Part shown: piece by piece, positions 22,444 to 34,160 of the stretch | How positions within the stretch are numbered: position 1 is the stretch's first letter | Layout: each line of letters opens with the position of its first letter | NCBI GenBank assembly: GCA_900642245.1 | Contig: CAAAJI010000001.1 | Span: 65,471 to 129,470 of the forward strand | Direction of reading: 5' to 3' | Source of the DNA: Fragilaria radians | Taxonomy: Eukaryota > Bacillariophyta > Fragilariophyceae > Fragilariales > Fragilariaceae | Length of the DNA: 64,000 nt | The notes under the pieces: model-generated | Seen by the model: only the letters and a program-made list of their open reading frames with translations | Told to the model about the DNA's origin: nothing | Databases searched by the model: none | Program-made: the position numbers and the translations under genes

Positions 22444-24915
22444 ATGGCCATGGACAATCCGAGTCACCGCAAACGTTCACTTCCGTTATCTCCCGTTAAG
22501 TCGGATCTCTCATCAAACTTAATTCCATCATTGCCATTATCCTCATCGAAAAAGATTTCTTCTGAAGCATCGCAAAAGAAGGACAATACCATGAATTGGA
22601 TCTGTATGGAATGCAAGGAAGCCGATGCTATGGAAGATCTTGAATCGGAACTCTTGCTTTGCGAAGGACCCTGTCACCGTGTCTTTCATCAGATCTGTGT
22701 AGGCTTATCAACTATTCCTTCTGATGCTTGGTATTGTACCGATTGTCGAAATGAAACACATGCATGTGCAATATGTCATGTATATGGAACGGATAATGTG
22801 GACGTATTTCTTTGCTCTCACAAATTCTGTGGATTATGGTACCATGAATCCTGTCTCTCTATGTGTCATGTCGAAATTCATCATCCGAATATCGAACAAT
22901 CATTGCTTCAAAGGCAACAATCTTCCAAGTTTGACGTTGACAATTGCAAACCAGAATCCGATGAAACATTCGCAAACGATTATGATTTATTGCCCAAAAG
23001 AGAATTCCAAACGTCTTCTCCAGAATTCAAATGTCCAGCACATCGATGTTGGACATGTAGCGAAGATATGATCGTGATTGACGACGATAAGGAAGACACT
23101 CAAAAGGAAGGCAGTCGGTCAAAGAAACGAAAGTCGAAGTCAATAAAGGATAATGATTTTGGGGTCAAGACAGGCAATCTATTTGTGCGTGCAAAACAAT
23201 CACATTTTACTTCCATGATTAAATCATTTTACATGTTAAATGTGTTTTCAGTATTTCTCATACAATCCTTCTCTCTCTACCCTTTTCCCATATTCCTTAG
23301 AGATGTCTTGAATGTCCTATTGCGTACCACATATCATGTATATCACCCTTTGCAAAGTTCCATGAGTTGGCCCTACTTTGTCACGAGCACGCTGCAACTT
23401 TCAAGTTGCCCTATTTGGATTTATCGGCATCATTCCAAGGGAAACTCGAACTTGCAGCGGATAAGAAAATTGAATCCATGAAGCAAAAGCGAAAACGTCC
23501 AACACTTACGAAGACGGCACTCACAACGGAACAGAGCATGTCCAATGTTTTCTTTCTGGGATTAAAGGGTGATTCTATATCTAAAGAGGAGGGAGTCATG
23601 CTGACGCAAGTGAGGGCGTTTATTGAAAAACATGAAACTGATAAAGTGACTCCCCAATTGTTAGATCTCAAGTTTTGCTTGCCATGTGACTTGAAAGACG
23701 AGGTAAGTAGTGTGATGATTTTCCCATACGGCTCTTTCTTTAAAGCTGATATTCTAATTAGAAAATTGCTACGATCGTTAGGTTTACTCCAAACTTCCTT
23801 CCTTTCGCTTCATACACACCCTAAGGTATGATCCAAATAATCGACCCAAGCGAAAACAGCCATCAGGTGAGTGCTGTCAATGTTCCCAGATTGGTGTTTG
23901 TGACGAAAGCTGTTTCAATCGCATTATGGGTTTAGAGTGTACAGGAGACGCATCCAAGGTAAATGGAAGTAAGAATCCATTTTGGAATTGTGACGTCGGA
24001 ACCAATTGTGGAAATCGTGCCCTTGGACTTCGCCAATCTGTAAAATGCAAGCCACAAAGAGAACAAGGGAAAGGATGGGGTCTCGTAACACTCGAAAAAG
24101 TGAAAAAGGGAAGTCTAGTCCAAGAGTACGTAGGTGAAGTTATTGACGATCAAACAAAAAATGAAAGGTTACAAATTTGGTCCCGAGAACATCCTAATGA
24201 CCCTAACTTTTATATCATGCACCTTGAGGCCGGATGGTTTATTGATGCCCGATTCGAAGCTAATCTTAGCCGCTTCATTAATCATTCTTGCGATCCAAAC
24301 TGTGTTTTGCGCCCTGTCAATGTTGCAGGTTTCACACGCAATGGAATTTTCGCAGCACGCGACTTGGAACCAGGTGAATTTCTAAGTTACGATTACCAAT
24401 TTGATACAAGATATGGTGACAAGTTCCAATGTAGATGTGGCTCAAAGAATTGTCGCGGTACCATGAAGGGAGGAAAGCAACAGCTTATTCCAGATGACGA
24501 CAAAAAAACGTTGAAACAAGCACTAGCCGCCGCCAAGAACCGAGAAGAAAAGGATCGCAAATTCTTGGAAGAAATGCAGCGACTACAAGAAGAACGATTT
24601 TCACAAGTCGATGCAATGGTTCCTGGAGCTGAATATCCTGGTGAAACTGTAGCCCTGGGACCGCATGAGCGACATAAAAAGGAAGCAATCACTCAACGAA
24701 TCCTTTTATGGAGAAACTGTCGAGCGGGAGGTAACTTTTGGAATCGAGTCACACGATTGGATCAAGAAAAGGAGTTGCGGGGATTGAAACAAGATAAATC
24801 CATTCTTACAAAGGAATCAACGATCGATCTTGTGACGCAATTGAAAATGATGGCAGAAATGGAAGAGGAGCAATGTGCGCTTGGAGGGGAAGCTACATTG
24901 GGAACTATTCACTAG
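22444..24915 (+). CDS. PHD-AWS-SET histone lysine methyltransferase (NSD/ASH1/SETD2-like)
   Basis: Three exons, 22444-23184, 23301-23702 and 23782-24915 (introns 116 and 79 nt), encode 758 residues. The start is ATG 22444; the longer frame opens at TTG. Domain order: PHD finger (about 53-101, WICMECKEADAM...WYCTDC); a second, extended PHD/C5HCH region (about 108-260) finished across intron 1 by GNLFRCLECPIAYHISC; AWS Cys cluster (about 411-434, ECCQCSQIGVCDESCFNR); SET domain (about 465-595) with GKGWGL, RFINHSCDPNC (about 546-556) and LSYDY (about 582-586); post-SET CRCGSKNCRG (about 598-607). Catalytic NHSC and tyrosines are intact. AWS plus SET plus post-SET points to H3K36-type methylation in the nucleus. 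The charged C-terminal tail (about 610-758) has a coiled-coil-like helix. Confidence 0.88.
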
Positions 24916-25688
24916 ATCTATGAAGCATGGATGCAAAACACTCTATTACCTATTTTTTAGAATTGTGTCTTTTTCCATGCACTCATCCTCAAACAAAAAA
25001 GACAAATAGTTTGAGAAAAGTTAATTTTGAAGAGAATTTGTTTTCAACAAGAATTCCACCCAGAAGTGATTAGTAGGAAAACCTGACCAAAACAAAGAAA
25101 AGCTAATAGTACCTAGATAAATGCTCAGGACCATATCATTTCCAATAATACACTAGTAAATTGGCACAAAAAATTAAAATAAACCAGAATTTTATTGAAT
25201 GATGATGATACTTTTATTACACAAATTTCACTTGTATAATTAATCAACCATATAGATCTTTATTTTTCGCACTAAGTCAAGTGAGACATTGATTGGTATC
25301 ATCGTCCAGAGAGTTAAGGGTAAGGGTGTGTATTCCATGTTATACTAGTGGGGTACTGCTACTTACTGTAGTGTGGGGAAAACACGCACAGCGTCTGTCT
25401 GCCACAACGGAAAAAGGTGGTACCAAGAATAAAAATTTGGAAAACATTCTTGTCCAATTTTATTTGTGTCCTCGACATCAATCCACCAAAAAAAAACGTG
25501 GATGTCAAATTGATAATTTACAATAATTTCGACGTGAATCCAGTGATACACATCGGGGTCGATAGGAGCAAAGGCATGGATATGACTGTACGTAATCTAA
25601 TTTAGACATGTAATAGTAGTAATAGTATCCAATCTTTCTTTCTTTCTTTTCCCCTTGACGGACAACACTCAACACTTTTTTTCAACAG
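24916..25688. other. intergenic and unresolved 5' end of the protease gene
   Basis: Contains AT-rich 3' flank, then sequence in which the first exon(s) of the downstream protease must lie. A possible last intron is 25588-25688 (GTACGT donor, CAACAG acceptor), with an open frame upstream that reaches back to a TAG-like acceptor near 25371. I cannot fix the start codon or find the expected signal peptide. Confidence 0.35.
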
Positions 25689-26772
25689 AGAGATCTCATT
25701 ATCAATGGGAATAATGCAGTCGAAGGTCGCTATCCTTATTTTGTAGCCCTCAAACATTTTTGTGGAGGAGTGTTGATTGCACCGGATATTGTTTTGACTG
25801 CTGGACATTGTTGGTTTGACCAGCACATTATTCCCTATGTGGGTGCCTACAATTATGACTATCATCATCCTCTCGATGATGATAATCACGATAACACTCA
25901 AGACGTTGAGACATTTGAAATTATGGATCGTCTCCGACATCCCCGATGGGTCTATGTGGGAGAGGATGAGTTCATTTATGATTATAGCATCATTAAACTG
26001 AATGCACAATCTACGAAGCAATTTATACGTGTCAATCGTCAGGATACTATCCCTCATAATGGACAGGAAGTCATTGCAATGGGACTGGGTAATACCGATC
26101 CAGATTTTGATTCCAGACCAGATGTACTACAGCAAGTTCGATTGAATGCAATATCGAATGATAGATGTGAACAGTCATTGGATATCGACCGTAACGAGAC
26201 CTATCAAGGTCGTATCCATCCAAGTATGATTTGTACGACAGGAGGAATCCACAACGAACGTGATTCTTGGTACGTACTACATTCCTGGCTTGTTTGTATT
26301 TACCACAACAAAATCTTACTTTGCCATTTTAATATTTCTTCCATTTCTTAGTTCCTATGATAGTGGAAGTCCAATTATCATTCCAGGATTCTCGCCAAAG
26401 GACGATCTACTCATTGGCTTGGTATCTTGGGGTGAATTATGTGCAGATCCCTCATTTCCAGGAGTCAATGCACGAGTCAGCTTTGCAAGGGATTGGATCG
26501 ATGAGACAGTTTGTCGACTTTCGGACAATCCACCAAATGATTTTCGTTGTCATGTATCGTATCCCACTCACTCCCTACCTATCGAAATACTATTCGGAAT
26601 ATTTGTCTTTGGAATTACGATATATGTTCTATCCAGAACAATTCTGTTTAGTATATTCCATAATTCCGTGGATGGTATCAATACCGAAAAGCAAGCTATG
26701 TTGTACCCAAAAGAAACGATAGATTCATCCTTTGATTCATCCTATGGCTCTACTTCACCAGATGTTCAATAA
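25689..26772 (+). CDS. trypsin-like serine protease with C-terminal membrane anchor (5' end unresolved)
   Basis: Two exons are clear: 25689-26269 and 26352-26772, with an 82-nt intron (GTACGT, TTAG) that splits a Cys codon. The activation-type start LIINGNNAVEGRYPYFVAL is followed by the catalytic His block VLTAGHC, the Asp block YDYSIIKL, and, after the exon join, DSCSYDSGSPII with the catalytic Ser. WGELCA and FPGVNARVS match the C-terminal half of S1 peptidases. The usual GDSGGP is YDSGSP here. After the protease domain comes a hydrophobic helix (LFGIFVFGITIYVLSRTILF) and a short polar tail, so the enzyme should be tethered to a membrane facing the lumen or exterior. The first exon, with signal peptide and start, is not identified; 25576-25587 is one candidate ending. 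Confidence 0.75.
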
Positions 26773-27713
26773 TAAGACATGAAGAAAAGCTAATACATTT
26801 CTCTATCTCTCCCATGTTAACTTTGAATAACTCTCCAATACCCAAAGTATAATTTAAAAGGAACATATTGTATTATGGTTGTCAAAAGTCTACACACAAA
26901 TGAAACTCTCATGTACTCCTTTTCGAAACAACCTTACATTCGTTTTTTCTTCGGCACCTAATCTTTGTTCTCATTCACACCAAATCGTCATTCAATTACT
27001 TTTGCAATTATGACTTCTCACAACCTAGGGTGTTCAGTCCTTTCAAGTAGCGTTATCTTTCTTACAGCAACGTCTGACACTCTGTACAAGTCCACTTTTT
27101 TCATCATTTTCTAAACGCTGAATTTAACTTTGTTAGCCTCACACCATGAGCAATATTGAGCCACAATCTCTCTTTTCAACTTTAAAATTCTAGCAATCCA
27201 TTATTGCATACCCCTGATTGCTAGTAGAGACATGGCGCTCCCGATTTGTGAGAATCCCCGTCAGTGGCGTTTCCTTTCTGCTTGGCGCACAAATAGATAC
27301 TTCCTAGCACTCTTTCTTTTGATGCATTGCTCAAGCTCCAGGCAAATGGTTTTCAGAAGTATAGCTGTTCACAATTTAGTATTTTTTAGTGATAACAGCT
27401 TAATTGATCCGCGTTTCACTTTCTTAGGAAGCAATGCCTAGTATCAATTTGCCATATACAGCAATGGAGCTGAAGAGTTAATCTATAATTGTTCTGTCCC
27501 TAAAATCTATATTGAAATGAGAGCTCAAGGCATGGAAACCCTTGTTGCATAGTAATGGATGATGGAATGTCTTGCCATTCTGATTATGCTGTCGCTCACA
27601 CCTCTTGTCCTGAGAATGAAAAATAATACAAAACACATTAGAGAACCAACAGAAACATTCTCAGCGTCACTTTATGAAGCAAAGACATTATTTGTATGAA
27701 TGCTTCCATCTTA
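26773..27713. other. convergent intergenic spacer
   Basis: 940 bases between the protease gene (plus) and receptor A (minus). The 27232-27441 frame has no recognisable domain. Nothing else seen. Confidence 0.4.
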
Positions 27714-30349
27714 TTAGTTCTCCGCTATTGCTTGATGATTCTGGAGGCACTCATTACTGCTTGTGCCATTTCGATACAGACCGCCATTCTCTTCAATAAA
27801 ACTTCCGTCCAAGGAAATGCCACTAACTTTCACGCCGTTATTCGCTCCCCTTGTGGACTTTCTTATAGGCTTCCCAAACCTCAACTCTTGTCGTGCCTTC
27901 CAGAGTGCAATGTACTTTGGAAGCATTACGATACCAAGCAAGGTGATAGAGTATCCAAATAGCATAAGACACATTCCTACATGTCGACCAGTGGAAGTAG
28001 AGTTCAACAGAAGGACAATAACGGGAATAGATATGAAAATAATTTGCAATTGAGCAAAAATCCCATAAAATATCCAAGAAGATTCAGAGTATAATGAGTC
28101 AACATCCTTCGTAAGCCAGGCCATAATGGGCACCATAATCGTTGGTATTAACATTAGAAGGACGCAGGGAACAAGCAGTAAGCCAGTTTTGTTTTTGAAG
28201 TTACAAAATCCTATAGACTCTCCGCTTTCCTCATCAACAATCTCGCGTTTCCATGCAATCCCGGTGAATGTTGACCAAATTGCTAAAAGAACTATTATAA
28301 TTCCTAGTAGAAGAAAGGTCGGCCATATAACGTGCTGAGCACTCACTTTCGTACGACGAAACTGCAAAATCCTATTCATTCGCCAGAGCTGAAGGTGCAT
28401 TAGACTTTCTTTCGGATGTAACGTAAAGTATATTTATCTTACCTTAGAGAACAATGCCATTTGCTGTATGATATGGCCCGGAATAATGAACCACGGAATG
28501 GATTTGCAGGCTAATGAAAGCTGCGATTCTGACCATCCAGAATTCTCATCAAAGGATATTGGAAATATTGATGTAACCACCAATGCAGATCCAAAGCAAA
28601 GCTGGTAAAGGAAAATTGGTTGGGATGCAGTAAGCACTCGATGCTTTCTATTGACGTAAATGCATAATATATTTCCAAAGCATATTGTCAAGGCCAACGC
28701 TAAGAGAATGAATCCTAGGAGCTTTGCTCCCAATGGAAGATAATTTTGGTTTGGTACATCTCGAAGAAGAATAGGTGCCAATGCAGTTCCATCAGCGTAG
28801 CGATAGGGCATTTTGGAAAGCCATACTCGAGACCCAGGTGAGCGGACATGTGTTAGATGATACCTAAACCGAAATGAGTGATTCAAATTTAAGAAAAATT
28901 GTTTGTCAACAAACATTGAAGGAAAGAAACGTACCATTCGGTTATAGAGCTTGTCTCATTCTTAGCATTCAGATTAGCAAAATTGAAGGCTCCAATCGTC
29001 AGACTGTCAAAGAGTCGGCTTCCTGCAATATCTTGCTTTGCTTCATACTTTAAAATGCCGGTGGATCCCTGAAAACCCGAGTCACGAATCCCCTTCAGAT
29101 GCTCAAGGGACGACGTTTTTGATTTTGAATTACTTCTTCCTCTACATGCGCCTAGGCCAATTGAAATCACTGCATCAAATAAAAATCCACATCCTCTCTC
29201 AGGGTTGAATTTTCGGAAGTAATCAGCCTGACCTCGGAAATAACCCGGGGAATTTATCTTTTTGATTGGATACTGTAAATTAATTGTATCCACCACTTCT
29301 GACCCCATAGATAGCCAAGCGCTCAGGAATGGGTCATTTCCATTATGCATTATAAAATTTTCGATTGGTATTACCAAGGCAGCTCCATTCATTAGTTTTT
29401 GGAAAGATATATCACTTTCCCAAAGTAAATTTCCCAAAACATCTACTTCATCTGCTTCACGAGATATCAACCAGAAGTGATCGCCGTTGGTTATCCCAAA
29501 CTTATCAGCTGCTTTTGCAAATATAGACAACTCTACTTCCGGTTTTGAGAATATTGCAACAATGGTTCTATACCCAGAGGCTTTTATTTTTCTAGCAGCC
29601 TCTTCAAAGCTTTGGATTAAAGCTGACTCTTCGTTATGATCAGATAGTGGAATATATCCTATTGAGATAAACGATGTGATGTTTCGCTCATTGAAATGTT
29701 CAGAAACATATTCGTGCATCTGAATGTCAGTATCGGTATATTCAGGATACAACAATGCAACAAAATTTGTCCTGTTTTGAGCTGTAACCAGAAAGTCTAC
29801 CATGGCATGAGCTATAGAGTCTGCATCCAGACTAGTTCGGGTAGTTAATGGATGATATCTTGGATTTACCAGCCTCATATCAATGCTCCCATACGCCACA
29901 ACGGGTATATTTAATGTTTGAGCGATGACGCTGACTTCACCCACTGGAACCTCCTCACTTGGCCCAACTATTGCACAAGGCTTCGTTCGATTTTGTGATA
30001 ATCCTTCTTCAAAGTAAGACATTAAGCTTTTTGCTGCTGCATGTCCGCCTGATTGAGTATCGAAATTTCGTTCATTTACAAGAATCACATCACAATCAAG
30101 ATTTTCAAGCTCAGGAACAATTTCAGGATTTCGATCATTGAAGTGTCTCACAGCCATTTCAAGACTTGCAAGGTGAGAGAAGCCAATGTTGTTGTATATA
30201 ACGGAAGTATTTTCGACATAACGGTGATGGTCTGATCCGTTCTTTGTAAATGGAATCATGCCTAAAATCTTACAGACACCATCAGGTCCGATATCAGCAA
30301 CAACTGTACAAAGGAGAAGTATCAAGGAGATTACATTCAGATTCATCAT
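27714..30349 (-). CDS. class C GPCR, GABA-B-receptor-like, copy A
   Basis: Three exons, 30349-28935, 28863-28443 and 28388-27714, with introns of 71 and 54 nt, encode 836 residues. The start is ATG 30349 (the longer frame opens at TTG) and gives a signal peptide MMNLNVISLILLLCTVVA. The extracellular part (about 25-470) is a periplasmic-binding-protein-like ligand domain of the ANF-receptor type, with IVGPSEEVPVGEVSVIAQ and several N-glycosylation sites. The seven-helix part (about 500-760) has CFGNILCIYVNRKHRVLTASQ and FSKLWRMNRI, both typical of GABA-B-like 7TM domains. No cysteine-rich linker is present, as in GABA-B receptors. A plasma-membrane receptor for a small amino-acid-like ligand is the family expectation. 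The first 307 residues are identical to copy B. Confidence 0.85.
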
Positions 30350-30425
30350 CGGTATTATGGATTCACCGGCACTATAGAGGATCAATTAATCAAGAGAAAC
30401 ACGCACTTCCACCCTGCAAACTTGC
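29429..30425 (-). repeat. inverted near-identical 997-bp tract, arm A
   Basis: Covers about 76 bases of leader plus the first 921 coding bases of receptor copy A. It matches 39395-40391 in inverted orientation without coding indels. In the parts I compared I counted about six substitutions, all silent in the coding region. Identity ends sharply after GTTTTGGGAAAT; beyond it the two genes differ heavily. Confidence 0.85.
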
Positions 30426-31269
30426 TGCAAGTGATCGAAGAGAACGCCTTCTGTCAGCAAATTACTCCGAAGACATTTTCGATATATGGTGCAGTCATTT
30501 GATTTTAGCTTTTCCCCTGTGGCGGCCATACCATTTTGATTTTTTACGTGGGAACATATCGATGTACATTGTGTCGTAAAATCGACAAGTATACTAGAAT
30601 AACTTTGGAATTCTTCGTGATGCAAAAAAAGAATTCTGATTCGGATAAGAAGGCATGACGCTCATTGATTTTTTTGCCCACCCGATTCCAATACACTAGT
30701 ATGTCATCAATGAAAGTGATGAGTTTTGTTGTGCTTTGGAATCCTCAAAATGCGTTGCGAGCATTGGTTCAGAGCTCAGACTTTCTAGGAATGGTGTACA
30801 GGCAGAAACGCATCTTCGAGACGCCGATAAACTTCACTACTAGACACATCACTTAGTTTCTCTGACGTACCACATCATTTTTTTCCTTACCTAAAGTGAC
30901 AAAATGAAGGGTAAAGACCACAAATATTGGAATTATCTCTTACGTTTTTTATATTTGTTTAGGATTATCCCTTAGGGTACTGAAAATTACCTTGAGGCCA
31001 ATCAATTCAAAGATATGGTGAATCTTTTAGTGCAATCTAATCTTAGTAATTACAATATATAAGTGGAATCTCTTTTAAGGCTTCTTCTTCATCTTTGTAG
31101 TCCTTTCAACTTTATAGATGATATTTAACGCACGGATGTTGATTTGTTTTAGGATTATCATGATACCATTGGCATGAATTATTGCTATTTTCAATGTGTA
31201 GCAATAAATGATTGCAGTAATTTGTTGCAAGTAGAAGGCAGTTAACTAAATTCTTTTAGGTTTGTTCAT
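30426..31269. other. leader region of receptor A and unassigned spacer
   Basis: The part next to arm A shows weak similarity to the region upstream of receptor B (a shared GTCTTCGGA and an AGGAGGCG/GAAGGCG element), probably ancestral promoter sequence that has diverged. The rest is unassigned; the low-coordinate end of the copia fossil may lie here. Confidence 0.4.
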
Positions 31270-34160
31270 TCTTTCCAGAATGTGTAATTCAGTGGAAGAA
31301 GTGGCACATTCAACGGGATTATTCTTGGAAGAATTCCAATCAACAGGAGTCTTGTTGTAGCAATGGATGATATCAGTTGCAGATTTTCCAGTAGTCTAGT
31401 CAAATAGAAGGTTGGCATCATAAATTGATGTCATCTAAATAGACTTTCCTATTGGTGTTGAAATACCATCAGGAATCTCTTCCTTATATGGATGATAAAC
31501 ATATCCAAAGTTAGGCTTAACATATGTATAAGCAGAATGATCACACTTATCCCTTCTGAACTTGATTGATGTCTTCTTGTCATTCATCAAATTATGGATG
31601 ATCACCAGGTTCTAAAGGAGCATGAATTTCATTCTTAGGAACCGCTTCTCCATACATTTTCTTCGCAAATGTATGGGATCCCCATGTCAGTGCATTTTCA
31701 CGTTCAATAACACCGATAAAATCTCCCCCAAGATGATATATAGGAGGACCAACATCTTTCACAATGTATCCTTTATCCTTCAACAATCTAAAGAATCCAT
31801 TAGGGTCTTTACCAACATAGAGTAGTAAATCATCAACCCATACAGCCATATATTTATAGTGATCACCTTTATCACGCAACCAAACATCTGGTTCACATTT
31901 TGACGGAGACCATTAATGCATTGCATCAGCCCAATAATCGTGGTAGCGAGCACCAGAGCTCTTCAAACCTGTAAGTCCAATAATGTTTGAAGGCGTAAAT
32001 ACAGGGACCTTGCCATCAGTTGACAACAATAAAGCACTGATATCTTGGGTGGTTCCAAATCCAACATAGATAGGAGTTTGACCATTTAATGTAGCATGTG
32101 CAACTCGGTTCAGAATGTAGACAACATAAACCACAACTCAGGGGATGCGCCAACACAATCCATTGTCATATTGGTCATTGACTTAATCTCTTGAATACAT
32201 TGTTCAGCAGGATTCTGGTTCTGATAGTAGGGTTCTGAATGTTTATCACCTATATGATACTGACAAAGGAATTCAGTAAATGCCTTGGATTTTTCTGATT
32301 TGGCATTATCAGAGAATAATTCTTTCATAGCTCCAAAGATTTGAATAAAATCCATAAAAACACTGGGGAACTTGGACTCTGTTTTCACGCCATGTACCCT
32401 TGTCAACATGGACTTCATTCTGGCAAATAACTGCGCACAAGTTGAACCATCAACAGCTTTAGTATTTGCAAAGACACAATCTTCATCAAGGCATCTCACA
32501 TTCAAAGCAGGGAAATGACTTCGGAAATGCCTGCAAAGGGGTAAACGAGATTGTTGAACTGCATACTGTGTGGTGACTTGGAAATTATCACGTATAATTT
32601 CTCATGGTTTCCAAGCAAAACAATTTTGTAAGTTGAGCCAATCTCGATTCTTCCTACAGTTTCAAGTTGGGTTAACAAACGCCTGCATCAACAATTCCTC
32701 AGCTTCCACACCAGCAATATCTCCATCTCCAACATAAGGATGGACATTATAGAATTCATCATTATCCATAGCATTGTATTGGTACATCCAATCACATCAA
32801 CACATTGGGAATCAATAGATTCTCCCCATAGTCTGATATCTTTTCCAGCTAAACCATTGTTTGATCCACCATCAATCAAGCCATCAATAATTCTCTCATC
32901 AGTTTGTATAAGAGAACTTGGATGGCACGGTTTACATTTAGATGACAAATTGAATAACGAGTACCATCAGGATCAGTATGAACAGTTGTTGCATCCAGTT
33001 GATCCTGTCTTGCTGTTGATGTAGCAAAGGTAGGACAAATTGTTGGGGTAGCAATGGTTGTTTGATCATCACCATTTTTGTTAATTGTAATGGATCCAGC
33101 TCTCTCTGCAGTTGTAGTAGCATTGATCATGGTTGGGACTCCAGGTCTAGTGGTGCCTGCGTTTCCTCCACTTTGACGCTGTCTTTGCCTATACTTTGAA
33201 GGAAATAGCTCTATCAGACTTCAACTCTTGCTTCTCTTGAGGTGTTAAGGCAAGATACTCCTCACGAGTCAATACATCACTTGGTTTTCCTGTTCCCCGA
33301 CCCACTGTGACCTCCAGAATTTCAACCAGATCCACAACCACTTTGCCCACTCTTGGATACAATTGCAGAATTCACCCGTCGCCTCTGTACTTTCTTGAGA
33401 TCTTCAGCCTTGATTGTCAGTTCCTCCATCACATCAACAAATGACAATGATGACTTCAGTTGCTTAGCTGTAGGTGTCATATCATTAACAGTACTTGAAA
33501 AATCTGCATTTTCTTGTACACATACACTTAGCTGTCCAATCTTTTCTTGATCGGGCACAATAGAATGTGTAGTATCTTCCAAATCCTGATACTTCTCTTG
33601 AAAAAACTCTGTAGAAATTTACATGGACCTTCAGTATACTGTAATGTAAGCCTCATTGTTGACAATTCCATCTGGAACTCTGTCTGTAACAAAGTCAGAT
33701 TTCCAGAAGATGCACAATGGCTATGTAGATCCAACACAGCATCATGAGCATTCCCTTTGATTGAATGATTCAGAACAATTTTACAGGCTTGACCTGCCTT
33801 TGTAACGGTGTTGAAAAATGACATTACATATGCACATAGTCTCTCATATAAGCTGTAATCCATAGTACCAACTGTAGGGATGCCAAGATTTAGATCAAAG
33901 ATATGATCCACACTATCAACTCATGCTGTTGATAACCACTGACAACAAATACGAAAGTACTCGTCTGACCATTGAAGCCAACATAAGATATTGGGTCGAG
34001 TTTCAACCCATGATCAAAATCTGTTATGTCAGCACTTGTCACTCCAGCTGCTGTCATATTATTGCCGCCACTTGCTGACAAATTTGTCTTTGTCATTAAC
34101 GTAAGGCATGGCAATGTTTCATCACCGAAAGTTTCAAACTTATCGGCAAGCAGAAGCAAC
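31270..34160 (-). mobile_element. degenerate Ty1/copia retrotransposon
   Basis: Reading the minus strand from high to low coordinate, the order is that of copia. It begins with a gag-like region (about 34159-33528). A protease region follows (32948-32688, RIIDGLIDGGSNNGLAG in place of the usual IDxGAN). Next is the integrase core and tail (about 32505-31913), with FGAMKELFSDNA, SEPYYQNQNPAEQ and VVYILNRVAHATLNGQTP. The second half of reverse transcriptase follows (31879-31592, YMAVWVDDLL). RNase H comes last (about 31560-31270, YDANLLFD and NKTPVDWNSS). Frameshifts and stops break it many times. The N-terminal half of reverse transcriptase is missing between integrase and YMAVWVDD. I could not identify long terminal repeats. 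It is dead. Confidence 0.8.
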
